Below, in pieces: positions 42,128 through 55,074 of a DNA stretch of 64,000 bases (position 1 is the first letter of the stretch; every line of letters begins with the position of its first letter). Position numbers and translations under genes: made by a program. A model generated the notes under the pieces. The model saw only the letters and a program-made list of their open reading frames with translations, did not search any database and had not been told where the DNA came from. The stretch spans positions 64,261,349 through 64,325,348 of the forward strand of contig CM067322.1 in the NCBI GenBank assembly GCA_034231615.1, given 5' to 3'. The DNA comes from Meghimatium bilineatum. Its lineage: Eukaryota > Mollusca > Gastropoda > Stylommatophora > Philomycidae.

Positions 42128-43862
42128 GGAAACGGTAAGCAAGGAGTTGGTAACATAGTTGCCGAACTACCACACGGGATCAAAGTGGCAATGTATGCTG
42201 ACGACCTGGTGATCTGGTGCACGAAAGAACATGCGATAGTGGTCACTAAACAAATACAAAGAGCTATTGATGTCTTAATCGTATGGGCAAATAGATGGTG
42301 TGCCAGCGTTAACACAGATAAGTGCACCACTATACTCTTTACATAATCACCAAAACAAAAAGTCGGTGTTATCAAGATAGATGGAGAGCTTTTGAAAAAA
42401 GAAAACCCACATACCTCGGAGTTACTTTTGATGCTAATCTGACATGGAAGCAGCACATAAACAAACCAACAACAAAAGCCATGAGGAAGTTAGCTATCCT
42501 GAGAAAACTAAGTGCAACCACATGGGGAGCTAGTGGGGATATATTCCGGAAAATGTACCAGCAAGGCATAAAACCACACCTGGAATATGGTTCATCTGCG
42601 TGGTTTCCTGCATCAAGCACCACATTACAAGATCTAGATAAAGTGCAAAACCAGACGCTTAGGATAATACCGGGAACAATGAAATCAACACCATAGAAGA
42701 GATGCAGAAAATGGGAAGAATGCAAGCACTTGATGAACGCAAAGACACAAAAGTGCTAATACAAGCAGAAAAGTTTCAGTGTATGCCAAGTCATCCAATG
42801 AAGGAAAGATTACAAAATCTAGCTATGGGGCGAATGAAAAGAAGCAGCTTTATCCACCAAGCTAAACGACTCCATAGACAACTTACAGACCTACCTGAAG
42901 TTGACAGCCCCTTAAGGTATGTACCAGAACAAACCCCTTGGAGTGAAAGGCATGTAATGCCTATATACATTCAGACCCTCGTGAAAGGAATGCTAATCGA
43001 AGACGAGCATAACAGTGTGCAGCGAAGGAAGTCACCTTCAGTTTTCTGGACGATGAATACCCACAAGATATATGGGTCAGAGAATACACATATGGCTCAG
43101 CAAAGAATACAGTGAGGAATGAAGGTGCAGGTGTGTATATAGAATATCTACACGTCTAGAGATACGATCAGAACACAGACAGGGAAATTCTGCAATAATT
43201 ATGATGCGGAAATCCAGGCAATTAGGGTGGCAATTGAAAAAACTTCTGAACTCCAATCCTGACCCACCGCCCGTGGTACTCCTGACAGATGCAAGGTCAG
43301 TGCCTCAAGCTCTCCAGTCTGGAAAACTAACATACTTGCAAAAACTACTTAATGAACTGTCTTACAGTATAAGTAAACCATGCAGTGGATACTCTCTCAC
43401 TGTATGATACCAGGAAATGAAAAAGCAGACCAACTGACTAAGGAAGGTGCTGCCTAAGACCAACCAGATGTACCAATCACCAAAAATCAGAAAAAAATTA
43501 TCAAATCAATAAGAAAGCCACACACGCCAACACAAGATGACTATCACATTATGAACAGATCAGAACAAGTTGTAATTCTGCACATCAGAACAGGATACAA
43601 CCGACTCCGAAGTCACATGTACACAAAGTTCAAGATTGGCAACACGGTCATCTGTACATGTGGACAGGCAGCACGGAGTGCCAAACATATATTTCAAGAT
43701 TGTTCTGAGTATGAAACGCTGAGGCAGACATATTGGCCAGAGAAAACAACACTGGAATCAAAGCTCTATTGGCCACTGTATTAACGACAAAAGGCAGTGA
43801 GTTTTATTAAGAAGACAGAATTACAGATATAGACATGTTTCAAATGAACGAAAGAAGAAGAA
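42128..43862 (+). mobile_element. I/Nimb-like LINE, 3' half
   Basis: 5'-truncated. Reverse-transcriptase palm AMYADDLVIWC (42190), WANRWCASVNTDK, then PTYLGVTFDANLTWKQH, VQNQTLRIIPGTMKSTP, a linker (42702-43110), RNase H with AEIQAIRVAIEK (catalytic Glu), VVLLTDARSV (Asp) and GNEKADQLTKEGA, then a C-terminal cysteine motif CTCGQAARSAKHIFQDC. Tail: GAA repeats. Frameshifts separate the parts. Its 3' end matches the composite element at 5111-5492. Confidence 0.88.
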
Positions 43863-44009
43863 GAAACTTAAATAATGAACAACTCGACATTTCGACCAAA
43901 AGATCTTTATCAAGAATGCGACACACAAACACAGAATGTAACTCTAAAATACGACCATCTTGTGCACTGTACAACGTAAAACCTTTTTTTTTTAAATATT
44001 TGTTTTCAA

Positions 44010-44136
44010 TATTTATTTACCACACGGTGCACATATTTACTTACCATACGGTGCACATATTTACTTACCACACGGTGCACATATTTACTTACCATACGGT
44101 GCACATATTTACCTACCATACGGTGCACATATATAC
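44010..44136. repeat. Minisatellite, 24-bp unit, about 5 copies
   Basis: Unit atatttacttaccayacggt plus gcac. Confidence 0.93.
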
Positions 44137-44729
44137 TGTAGCTTTCCGCTCACTCACATAAATATAGAATAGAAAAATAGAACACAGAAGAAAATAAATG
44201 GGAAAATAGTGTTTTAGCCACAACATATTTGTTTCACCACCCTGTTACAAAAGCAAACAAAAACATTCAGCTGTAGGAAAAGGTCAAAGATGGTGACAGT
44301 AGACTTCATATTTCAGTTGATCGATTTTAATATAATCATTTGGTAACATAATATGATATAGGGAGTTATATTTTCGGTGCCATAACTCGAGGGAAAACCA
44401 TAAGGAATGACGTCAACGGTGTTGTATAAGCCACATCAGACTTAAAAGGAAGATGACAGGCTGCACTATGATGTGAACTTGAGTATTGTTGTTAAAAACC
44501 AGTGGCGTTGTGTGAATATTTAGAGTGACAACGCCAAGTGACATTTTTTAAGTAGTTATGTAGCTCTCTCATGCCCCATTTTTTCCTACCAGAAACACCA
44601 TCGTCATGTTACATGAGAGATCCTGGGAGTTTGAGAATTATCACTGAAGAGTTTACAATCAATTAGTCATTGTTTGGTCATCGTTTGAAACACGGTGGCA
44701 TAATGTTGCGCTGTCAGTACTACCGGTCT
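44137..44729. other. Unassigned intergenic sequence with S2 remnant
   Basis: A short S2 SINE remnant (tgttacatgagagatcctgg, gagtttgagaat) lies at about 44590-44650. Nothing else recognised. Confidence 0.5.
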
Positions 44730-44985
44730 ATATGAATACAGAAATGCCAATGACCAATGCCCATGTCAAAAGGGTTCCCAGACTCCAGAACATATTCTGC
44801 AGACATGCCCACTCTTTGATGACGTAAGAACTAAAATATGGCCCCAAGAGACAGATCTGAAGGTAAAGCTGTGGGGCAACCGTGAGGACCTGCTGACGAC
44901 TGAATTCGTGGAGGCGGCCCACCTCCCTGTATAGACTTATGATCATAGGAAACTGATCGTAGAAGAAGAAGAAGAAGAATACAGA
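44730..44985 (+). mobile_element. I-like LINE 3' end fragment
   Basis: Encodes CPCQKGSQTPEHILQTCPLF (zinc-knuckle-like end), WPQETDLKVKLWGN and EAAHLPV, then GAA repeats. It is the same subfamily as the 3' end of 30309-34530 (that copy also ends with DLKVRLWGN and EAAHL). Confidence 0.82.
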
Positions 44986-45490
44986 AATAGTGGGATCAGT
45001 CTCAATCCGTGAAAGTAAATGTGAAAGTTCCTTTATCCACGCCTTTGAAAGTGATTAGGAAATATGATTTTAGGCCATATCTTTCATTGATCATCGGCAT
45101 ACCTGGGGATAATGTGATCACATGAAAAGGAATATTAGATGTGCGAGTATAAGATAAAATTGAGGCTAAAAGAATCACAGTTTTAATAATTTTAATTGCT
45201 TGAAAGCAACAAGAATACAGAGTTTGGACGGACAGTGGGGACAATAATGAGATTGGGGAGTAGAAAGGAAAAACAGCTAGAAAAGTTATTCATTTATTTT
45301 TGAAAGTATTTAGATACGTGCACAAAAGCTTAACGTTGTCTCTTATTTATTCGAACATACAATCAGGTAGGTAGGTAAGTGTACAGAAGTGATGAATGCA
45401 AAGAAGATTAAGAAAGCTAGAACCGATTTTTGAGAGGGATATGTAGAAATTGTTTGAGAGTGGATTGAAAATTGGAATATTTTGTATATG
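44986..45490. other. Unassigned intergenic sequence
   Basis: No feature recognised. Confidence 0.5.
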
Positions 45491-45502
45491 CTCATCCTAC
45501 TT

Positions 45503-45978
45503 TGTGAATCTGTGAGCTGACATCCCATGTTGTCAAGTCAATCTGTGAGCTGACATCCCATGTTGTCAATCTGTGAGCTGACATCCCATGTTGTCAATCT
45601 GTGAACTGACATCCCATGTTGTCAATCTGTGAGCTGACATCCCATGTTGTCAATCTGTGAACTGACATCCCATATTGTCAATCTGTGAACTGACATCCCA
45701 TGTTGTCAATCTGTGAACTGACATCCCATGTTGTCAATCTGTGAGCTGACATCCCATGTTGTCAATCTGTGAACTGACTTCCCATGTTGTCAATCTGTGA
45801 ACTGACATCCCATGTTGTCAATCTGTGAGCTGACATCCCATGTTGTCAATCTGTGAACTGACATCCCATGTTGTCAATCTGTGAACTGACATCCCATGTT
45901 GTCAATCTGTGAACTGACATCCCATGTTGTCAATCTGTGAGCTGACATCCCATGTTGTCAATCTGTGAACTGACTTCC
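45503..45978. repeat. Minisatellite, 28-bp unit, about 17 copies
   Basis: Unit caatctgtgarctgacatcc plus catgttgt. Copies differ mainly by a G/A change, alternating along the array. Confidence 0.97.
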
Positions 45979-46075
45979 CCAATCCATCTCTTTGTCACTC
46001 TCATAAGGTCTGCTTATAAATACATCCGGGCTGATGCAGGGATAATTTTATGCTGAGAACTATAAAGTGTGTGTG

Positions 46076-46083
46076 TATGTATA

Positions 46084-46132
<49 letters not shown>
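46076..46132. repeat. (AT)n microsatellite
   Basis: Continuous TA repeat, continued on the far side of the hAT element at 47351-47380. Confidence 0.95.
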
Positions 46133-46135
<3 letters not shown>

Positions 46136-47347
46136 GGCTGGTAACGATTAATTTAATTTTAATAGTTAACTTTTATAAAATTAACGATTAATTAGTAGCT
46201 AATTTCGATTAAACTAAAAAGTCAGTAGCTACAGATAAGGACAAATGTTTGAGATTTATTTAACAAAATAGTACAGGTTTTCTCGTTCAAATGTCATCAG
46301 ATAACCAACTACGCAAGCACATCACCATATTAGCGGTATTTGGTTCGAGTAATGAACGTGTCTTATTGACAATGTAACCAGCAGAGCTAAATATACGTTC
46401 ACACGGAACTGAGGTAGCTGATATGCACAGACAATAATTGCTTGGCTAATAATGTCAACTTCGGATATCTATATTCATTAAGCTTCCACCATTGTAGTGA
46501 ATCAACTGATTCAGCAACTTTTTTCTCGGTTTTATAGCGTTGTAGTTCATCCGCAGCGCTTTCAGTTTCAACACCTTCTTCTGTGTCCAGGCATCAGTAA
46601 TCCAGTGGTCAGTGATACCACAGTAACTTTCATTCCCAAGAATTGTTAAAAAATCGGACATCAGCGCAATTGCAGTTGAGTTTTTCACTGCTTCTGTAAC
46701 ACTTGTACTTTTTTCGTCATACATCTCATTCAACAATTTATCAATAGTTCGCCTGCCTGGTAGTTTGTAGTATGCATTTTGAAGCGCTATGCGTAATACT
46801 TGCTGAAGGCCGTCATCTTCTACTATCGATATTGGTCTGCCACTACTAGCTATCCAACTTGCAAGTGATATTTTAATGTCACTGTATGGTAGCACTACCG
46901 GAAGATTAGACTGAATACAAAACTGATACAAAACTAGATGACGAAGTCATCAACTTACTAGATGAAGCTGACTTTGCAAGCTGAAGTTTCTGGTACTGTA
47001 GCGAGTATTTGTTTTGAAGACGATAAGTAAGCGATGTTAGATCTATGACATACGAATGGTTCATCACAATGAATGTAACAAACATTATCAGCATTTTTCT
47101 ATATTTCGGTCAACAGACAACATAAATCCATAATGTTCATGTAATCTCCCTGCTATAGGTTTAAATCTAATACCTCGACTACTCTCAGCCGTCTTCTTAC
47201 ATTGTTTACTGCCATTATTGTCTCCTGATTTCTGGTACATTTGTTAGTGATGGGCGGAAAATTGGAATTCGATTAATCGTTAATTCAAAATTTAAACGTA
47301 AAAAAGTTAACGTTCAATCTATTAATTAATCTTTAATTACCGCAGCC

Positions 47348-47350
<3 letters not shown>
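46133..47350 (-). mobile_element. Internally deleted hAT transposon
   Basis: Ends TAGGGCTGGTAACGATTAA and, reversed, TAGGGCTGCGGTAATTAA, a hAT-type inverted repeat. It sits inside an (AT)n tract, so an 8-bp duplication would read ATATATAT and cannot be separated from the target. The minus strand encodes transposase pieces: WIASSGRPISIVED, YYKLPGRRTIDKLL, MSDFLT-like catalytic start, SYCGITDHWI, and, after a jump, the dimerisation block SVPCERIFSSAGYIVNKTRS with LLEPNTANMVMCL (46410-46310). Most of the catalytic core is missing and the length, 1.2 kb, is well below a whole hAT, so this copy is non-autonomous. Confidence 0.88.
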
Positions 47351-47380
<30 letters not shown>

Positions 47381-47534
47381 CGTGATTAAGTGAGACTGAG
47401 TGAGTATTTGTTTGGTGCATTGGTAAGCAGGGAAGTGTAGAAAAATGATTCAATGAGTGCGTGTTTGAGATAGTAATAACCATAAAGGTTATACAAAATG
47501 AAAAAGAGAATGTTTAACTTACTAACTCATGTCT

Positions 47535-47830
47535 GACTATTGGCGATAGACCACTGTGTAACTTGTGTTGTGCCGATGATATCGAACTCTTTGATGGTTC
47601 CGAATCTGAACTTCAGAAACTCACCTCACAGTTGGAAGAAGTTAGTCAGAAATATGGCATGGAAACTTGCATTGAAAAATGCAAAATATTGGTGACTAGT
47701 GATATCAAGCAAGATCCAACGAATATCCAGTATCAGGTCACAGACTTGAGGAAGTTACTACCTTCAAATATCTCGTGTCTCAAATATGGGATGATGGCAA
47801 CCCTGGCTTTGCCAATATTTATGCACACGA
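47535..47830 (+). mobile_element. RTE-like LINE palm fragment
   Basis: Encodes ADDIELFDGSESELQKLTSQ, GMETCIEKCKILVT and, after a frameshift, EEVTTFKYLVS-like. Only this inner piece survives. Confidence 0.7.
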
Positions 47831-48018
47831 CACGATAACAATAAACACAAGGACATGCGAAACTTTGACCAAATACATTCATCAGGACAGTGGGCAAATA
47901 GCGAATTCTACAGAAAAATACACTATTGTTTGATATGTTTGGGGGAGAAAAGCTCGGGAGGGATAAGATAAATAAAAGTAGGCAGTAAGGGAAATGAATA
48001 AGAAGAAGAAGAAGAAGA

Positions 48019-48055
<37 letters not shown>

Positions 48056-48245
48056 AGGAAAACAAGTACAGAAAGATCAGACGAAAGAGAAGGAAAACAA
48101 ATGAATGAGTATTACAGATTGACAATGAAAGAATAAGATAAGAATTCGAAACATACTTAGTCAAATAGAATTATAAAATATGTATCCAGTAAGAAAGGAA
48201 ATAAATCTGAACAAGACAACAAAGCAGTGGCAAAACCAAGCTTTG
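47831..48245. other. Unassigned sequence with GAA/GA microsatellite
   Basis: (GAA)n then (GA)n at 47999-48054; possibly grown from a LINE tail. No gene seen. Confidence 0.6.
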
Positions 48246-48249
48246 AGTG

Positions 48250-48660
48250 AGAATTGAGTGTGTGAGTCGATACATATATGTCTACGTGAGTTGGTAAGCA
48301 AGAATCTGTGAGTCGATACATGTATATCAACGTGAGTCGGTAAGCACCAATCTGTGAGTCGTTACATGTATATCAACGGGAGTCGGCAAGCAACAATCTG
48401 TGAGTCGTTACATGTATATCAACATGAGTCGGTAAGCAACAATCTGTGAGTCGATACATGTATATCAACGTAAGTCGATAAGCAACAATCTGTAAGTCGA
48501 TACATGTTTATCAACGTGAGTTGGCAAGCAACAATCTGTGAGTTGATACATATATCTTTTTCAAGTCCATACATGTATATCAACGTGAGTTGGTAAGCAA
48601 CAATCTGTAAGTCCATTCATGTATATCAACGTGCGTTGGTAAGCAATGATCTGTAAGCTT
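48250..48660. repeat. Minisatellite, 46-bp unit, about 9 copies
   Basis: Unit holds gtgagtcgatacatgtatat, caacgtgagtcggtaagcaa and caatct. Confidence 0.93.
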
Positions 48661-48864
48661 GTAAATGTATATTTAACGCCATTAGGCAAACAACATTATG
48701 TGTATAATAAATTAAATTCTGCGTAAAGCATATTTTGACATTGAGTGAATGAGATGTCTAAATTAATTGTTACTCGATGACACATCAAATGTATTCTAGT
48801 GATGTAGAATATTAGAAGAATGTGATTGTGATTATTTCCTGGAATCTATTTATTCGCTAAGCCA

Positions 48865-49435
48865 TTTGTTGCCTTTCAGCGTCAGGGGTAGAAGAGTATC
48901 TGGAGATGACCCTCGTGTGTGCTGAGTATATTGTGGAATTTTTGCCACTTTTATCTCGGTGGTCCATCGTTTTCGTGGCCGGCCTCTAGGTCTGCCTTCC
49001 CTGTATCTGTGTAGCATAACGTGCTGGGGCATGATCTCTGATGGTAGTCTGCTGATGTGTGTAAACCATTTCATCTGTTGTCTCTTAAATATGTTCCAAG
49101 TTTATGGTGGTGCCTGTTCTTTGTCTAATGTCTTCATTCCTCATTCCGCCTCTTAGTGATATCCATAGGATTCTTCGTAAACATGCCATTCCATCTGTCA
49201 CAAACAAGTTTGCGTTTGTCTTGTGCTGTCGTTGTCCAAGTTTGGCATTGGTAGCATAGCGTTTGCATAATAATCGTTTTTAACAGTGTTATTTTTGTGT
49301 TTATGTCTACATTTTTATGTTTCTGAAGATCCTCATTGGCACTAGTGCTTCATATGCTTTACCACACCTATTGTATATATTTTTAACTACTCTTGCTGTC
49401 TGTTGTTATATTTGATTGCTGATTGTCCTGGAATC
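48865..49435 (-). mobile_element. RTE-like LINE 3' part
   Basis: The minus strand encodes MKWFTHISRLPSEIMPQHV and GRPRGRPRKRWTTEI, preceded by ISLRGGMRN-like residues and CQTWTT-like. Same subfamily as 6790-7442. Confidence 0.78.
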
Positions 49436-49569
49436 ACATTCTATGAAATAAGAAGATATGGGAAATACAAAGAAAATATTTAATTTAAAATATGAAGCTG
49501 ACAGATAGAGGTATACGAGTCACTGTTGAGAATACTTGTGATATTAAAGGATTGTTTTGTTTGTTTCCA

Positions 49570-50710
49570 TCTACAGGTATTGCGAACCAAACAACTCCTG
49601 CATTTACAAAAAAAGGAACCAGAGAAGCTATACTTAGTATCCGACTATTGATAGATGAATACATAAAAATCCAGAAAAAATCTATATTTGCTTCATAGAC
49701 TACGCAAGGTCTTTGACAGTTCAATGTGGAAAATTAATTAAATGTATCTAATAAACATTAGAAAAACATCAGACATTAGAAATATATATTGGGAACAAAC
49801 TACAGCAATAATGTGTGACATCAACTATTCACAATATATGAAAATAAAAAGAGGAGTACGGCAAGGGAGTATTTTATCACCCATCCTATTAAACATACGC
49901 ACAGAGAGCATTTTTAAATATATAGAAGTAATACCAGATTTAAGATCAGTGAGAAACTACTAAACAACCTGCGGTATGCAGCTAACATTGTTCATCTTAC
50001 GTATCAGAAAGTAAACAGGAGCTACGAAGACTAATATATCAAGTCAATACATCAAGTAAAGAATATGGACTAGATATGAACATTTAAAGAATCAAGATAA
50101 TTAAAAAAATCGCAGAAGAACATGTATTAAACATTAATATAGACAGAGTTACTACAACAAGTAGATAATTAGCAATATATTGGACTCATGTCACAAAAGT
50201 ATAAAAGGAATGGTTAAAAGTACTTTGAATGACATGATGAAAATATTGACATTTAAAGAAATTACAAACTAAAAATGAGAATTATAAAATGCTACATCTA
50301 ATCAATGTGGCTCCGAAACATGGACAATTAATTAAAAAACTAGAAGACAATCTTTGAGATGTTGATATTTAGAAGAATAAGGGTAATTTCATGGAAAGAT
50401 AAGAAAACGAACAAAGAGGTCCTAACAAGACTCTGTATGAAAGAAAGAACTATTAAAGGAAATAAAGATCAAACAAAAAAAGTATTATGGACATTTTAAA
50501 AGACATGGCACCTTTGTTGAAGACCTTGCTTGAGGGTAAAGTGGAGGGGAGGCGAGCAAGAAGTAGGCAAAGGTACAGGTGCCAGAGACACATTACGAGA
50601 TGGACAGCTTACAGTCCAGCAGAGCGTTCCACCAAGGCAAAAGACAGCTGATGTTGATGGTCCGTTGCAACCTTCGTTGCGGAGACGGAAGCTGATGATG
50701 ATTATTTCTA
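49570..50710 (+). mobile_element. RTE-like LINE, 5'-truncated, decayed
   Basis: Reverse-transcriptase pieces: TREAILSIRLLIDEYI, FIDYARS-like, QYMKIKRGVRQGSILSPILL and NNLRYAA, where the catalytic YADD has become YAAN. The basic end and a GATGAT tail follow at 50540-50705. Many stops. Confidence 0.78.
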
Positions 50711-50803
50711 ACATGCTGATGTCGTAGTTATAGTTTATGACATGCTGAAAAAAGTTATATTTTATACCCAGAAGCTAACCCTTAGATTAAGGGAAGTTTT
50801 TAT

Positions 50804-50822
50804 TTGGGGGGGGGGGGGGGTA
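50804..50822. repeat. Poly(G) run
   Basis: A run of about 14 G after TTTATTT. Similar homopolymer runs occur at 23793-23806 (C), 27421-27431 and 41702-41715 (G). Confidence 0.8.
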
Positions 50823-50877
50823 TTTAACTTCCACACCCCATTTTAGAAATAAGAATATGAGTTTTAGTACTAGGGAC

Positions 50878-51890
50878 GCCATCGAGGCCAGCTCCTTGGC
50901 GTGGAGATGGGGCTTAGTCCAGCCAGCAGAGGCTGGAAACTAAGACTGGCCGGGCCCTTCCACATTCGGGCAGGACCACAGTCTTGCCTAGCAAGTAAAG
51001 GTGCTGAAGTCAGCGACATTTGGCCAGAAGGCGCACCGCAACAATCAGAATGTCATGCATTATCGCACATGAATGTCTATATCTGCATTACCCCGTTATG
51101 GTGCTAACCCTGTGACGACTCACCAGGCAGGAGTAGCACCGGGCCCTATACCTCGAAAGGGCCCACCCCATTCGACTGGAGGTCCTCTTCGATTGCCTTG
51201 TGGAGCCAGGAGGCACAAGAGTAATATCACTGACCAACAAATATTACCAACGAATGAGATACCACTTACAATAATGCACTGGAATGCTAAGGGTGTAAAT
51301 AGCAAAAAATATGGCTTTAGCAAGAAATTAGAATTAGAAAACACCCTTCTTAAGGAACAGGTCAGCATTTTTTGCATACAAGAGACACACCTCAGCAAAG
51401 ATGTAGCCTTTAAAATTGCAGGTTATCAGTGCTTTAGAGCTGATCGAATTGACAGAAGAAAAGGAGGTATACTAACTCTAGTCAAAAATAATATCAGCGC
51501 ACATCAAACTGAGCTATACATGGAAGGAGCAGAATATCAGGTCCTTCAACTAAAGACCAAGAACACAGACTTCAACCTACTAAATTATTATTGTCCAAAT
51601 GACCAGTCCCTTTCCCTGAACACAATACCGTACAGAGGAAGACTGATAGTATGTGGAGATTTTAATAGTCACTCTCAAAGCTGGGTTATGACCACGTGGA
51701 TAAAAGAGGAGAAGAACTTGAAAGCTGGCAAGACGATAAATGTCTTCTATTGCTTAATAAGCCAAAAGATCCTCCAACATACTACTCAAGAGCATGGCAA
51801 ACCACTTCCACGTCAGACTTGGCATTGTACTCAGCAGACCTAAACTGGGAAATCAATAGAACAGTGGGGAAGCAACTTGAAGGTTGCTAT
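50878..51890 (+). mobile_element. I/Nimb-like LINE, 5' end with endonuclease
   Basis: 5' UTR 50878-51225 (ccatcgag start, cctcgaaagggccca near its end) matches the composite element at 5111-5492. The endonuclease begins near 51274 with MHWNAKGVNSKK, then IFCIQETHLS (catalytic Glu), GYQCFRADRIDRRKGGILTL, NYYCPNDQS and VCGDFNSHSQSW. A frameshift near 51690 moves the frame to KPKDPPTYYSRAW, LALYSADL. It is then cut off; reverse transcriptase and RNase H are absent. Confidence 0.87.
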
Positions 51891-51892
51891 AC

Positions 51893-52300
51893 TTACTCCG
51901 AAATTCACGAATTCCCAATACTGTCTCATGCTCATCCACACCAAAATTCCCCGATCGTGCAGATTCTCGTAGAGCATTCAGTACGTCTGTTATGTAGATC
52001 TGTTGACTGTCAATTATAGAAGCAGAACCAGCCAACTGGTTGACTCGCGTGCATCTCTCCACATCTGCATGTCTGGGAACAAAGATAACATTGATTTTGC
52101 TCAGTGAGACTCATCTCTTAGCCTTCTCCAATGATTTCATCTACGAACTTCAACTGCTGTGACTTTCTGAATCGTACTCATTGAGTCCTTAAATATGCAT
52201 CCATGAGGATGAACTTGCGGTTCTAGCCAGTTTAGCATCGTAGTTACGGCGAACACTTTCATAATTAGACTACTTGTTGTTAGAATATTTGTCCAGTGTC
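51893..52300 (-). mobile_element. RNase H-like retroelement fragment (family R)
   Basis: The minus strand carries LNWLEPQV, the ACIF.DSMSTIQKV-like Asp block, VNQLAGSASIIDSQQIYITD and DVLNALRESARSGNFGVDEH. It directly abuts the truncated LINE at 51890 in the opposite direction. Degenerate. Confidence 0.65.
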
Positions 52301-52419
52301 ATCCATCAGAACTAGAGGCGCTAGAAGACACCGGAATAAAAGTAATAACAAAATTATGTAACGATGTTACATAACAATGTATGACATAACAGTGTATGTA
52401 TGACAGTGGTCACATACCT

Positions 52420-53765
52420 GATGACTTTATAAAATAAACAATTATAGCGTTACCAAAGAAACAGGGAGCAATAGAATGTGAAGAATATAGAACAATTACT
52501 CTTTCCTGTGACATAACACAAATTTTCTTAAGGATTATTATGAGAAGAACAAGAAAGAAAATTAAAGAGGAAATAGCGGATTAACAAATTGGATTTGTTG
52601 AAGGGAAGAGAACACAAAACGCCATATATACATTAAGAACTTTAATTGAAAGATCACTAGAAATTCAGAAAGATATATACATTTACTTTATTGATTACAC
52701 CAAAGCATTCCACAAAGTAAAACACGACCAAATTATCAAAAAAATGAAAGATATTAATATGGACAGTAAAGATCTTATAATTGTGCACAACATATACTGG
52801 CAACAAGAAGCAGCCATGAAAGTGGATAATATAACTGCGAAGTATACACAAATAAAACAAGGTGTACGCCAGGGATGTGTATTGTCACCAGATTTATTTT
52901 TTCTTTACAGCGAGAATATCTTGAGATCAATTAAGAATATGCCAGGCATTAAAATAGGAGGACAGAATATCAATAATCTACGATATGCAGATGATACTGT
53001 GTTGATAGCAGAAAGCCAAGAACATCTCCAAGATCTGTTAAACAGGACGGTGATAGAAAGTGAACAAAAAGGTCTTAGTTTAAGCATAAAAACACAGAGA
53101 CAATGATAATATCAAGAAATAGTACCCCACCAAATAGTAAGTTAGTATTAAATGAGAAATACTTAAAGCAGGTGAATATTTTCAAATATTTAGGGACATT
53201 AATAACTTCAGACGGTAAATGCAATACCGAAATTATAAACATAATAGGACAAGCAAAAACAGCATTCCATAAAATGAAAAATATCCTATGCAATAATTCC
53301 ATATCGATGGATACAAGATAACATGTCATCAAAAGCTACATTGAACAAGTGCTACTCTATGGAAGTGAAGAATGGACAATAAATAAGATATGGCAAAAAT
53401 CACTGGAAGCAGCATAAATGTGGTTTATTCGAAGAATGTTACGCATTCCTTAGACAGCAAATTTTACTAATGAAGAATGTCTTAGAAGGATGAATTTGAA
53501 AAGATGCATTATTGATATCATAAGAAAAAGACAGTCAACATTTATTGCGCACATAATGAGAAGAGGAGGCATTGAGAAAATATGACAACAGGAAAGATAG
53601 AAGGGAAAAGATCAAGGGGAAGACCCAGAGAAAAGATATTGGACAGCTTGACTAAATGTAAATGTCTTCGGTTGACGACATCAACAGAGATGATGCCATT
53701 TATAAGAGATCGATATACATGGAGAAACAGGATCGCCAACGCCATTCGGTAGGCACTTTATGATG
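52420..53765 (+). mobile_element. RTE-like LINE with intact YADD palm
   Basis: Reverse-transcriptase blocks in order: EYRTITLSCD, QIGFVEGKRTQNAIYTLRTL, IYFIDYTKAFHKV, QIKQGVRQGCVLSP, and LRYADDTVLIAESQEHL (about 52980). The thumb block LKQVNIFKYLGTLITSDGK follows in the next open stretch (53103-53321), then the basic end. Stops and frameshifts lie mostly after 53090. Ends at about 53765 in ATGATG. The palm motif set is the best preserved in the window. Confidence 0.87.
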
Positions 53766-54459
53766 TATCCATCATATCATAATGGAGTGTAGATTGTTAT
53801 TGTATCGATCAACGTTCTTATTAGGAAAAACAAAACCGGTTATTCGATCCGAAGTGATAAGTCACGGAAAAAATATTAATTGAAACATACAGTTATTCAA
53901 AAATTGTTTGGGAACCACACATTGACAATATAGTTCTAGACATCGCATTTTGTAGTCTGAAGCTAAGTAGTAGCACTATCTAGTTACATTATTTTTGTGA
54001 TATCCGGTACATTCCTAAGATCTGAAGTCTGGTCCTGACAAAACCAAGAGTTTTTTTAAAAACAAAAACTGCCCATATCAAAAGAAATTCTACCAAAGCA
54101 AAGAGAGAAGCTGTATTTCATATTTCTATTAAAGAAATCAATTCCCTCCTTTTCTGCAACCTTTCTTTAAAATAGAAACGAGCCTCAGCCCACTTTTCAC
54201 CCTTTTCTCAGAAAAAGAAATCAACCCCCCTCCCCCAAACCTTTTTAAAACAAAACCTCTATTCAAATTGTTTTGTTTTATTTATAATATAAGTAAACAA
54301 TTGTAATAATGTTACGTTATTGAAGATATCTTACTAGCTGCAGAAAAATTATGTGACGATGGAACATTATTCAAGCCAACAACATAATCGATGACAACAT
54401 TATATATCAGATCAAATATTATTTCCAGAAAGTATTTTTGGATTTTTATTTATGGATCT
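53766..54459. other. Unassigned intergenic sequence
   Basis: No gene or clear element. Contains several T-rich/C-rich patches. Confidence 0.5.
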
Positions 54460-54990
54460 TCTGAACTGTTGTCTTGGGCGGCCATGACCACTGCTTCTAG
54501 GAATCATACCTTCCATTATTAATGTTTCTATGTTATGTCTCCTCATACGGCAAAATAAAAAAACAACCTCAGTTGTTTATTATAATGCCATTTAATAGTA
54601 TAATGTACACTTGTACACTTTATGCTTACATTAAACATTACACCTTATAATGTTCTCTTCTTAGTCAGTTTCGATATCGATGTTTTCTCAAAATTCTTCT
54701 GTAGCATCTCATTTCGAAGGCAGCCATTATTTCTCTTTGCCATTATTTTATTAAATGTCCATGATTCACAACCATAAATTGTTACTGACAAATAATGCTA
54801 TAATTATATGCAATTTGTTTTATAGCTGGTGATTTACCAAAACATTTTTAGTTGTGCAAGTTTTGAAGTACTATTACAATTCTTCTTTTGATTTCTGCAG
54901 CAGACTCCACTGAACTGTTTATGTGTGCACTAAAATATTCAAAATGAACCACATCTTCTATCTAGTTTGCGGCTATTAATTATGACTTTG
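54460..54990 (-). mobile_element. RTE-like LINE 3' fragment, decayed
   Basis: The minus strand reads TIYGCESWTFNKIMAKRNN (54780-54725) and EMLQKNF-like. A piece of other AT-rich sequence (about 54545-54660) interrupts it. Confidence 0.6.
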
Positions 54991-55074
54991 GTTGCGTTTT
55001 GACTTTATCTATTGCCGTGAGACAATTTTATAAGCTATATGTTAAGTACATCATAAACGATATCGATAACAAAC

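Noticed and set aside
45503-45978. Regular 28-bp repeats as a CRISPR array
   Set aside because: Units are directly head to tail without unique spacers, and the window is eukaryotic.
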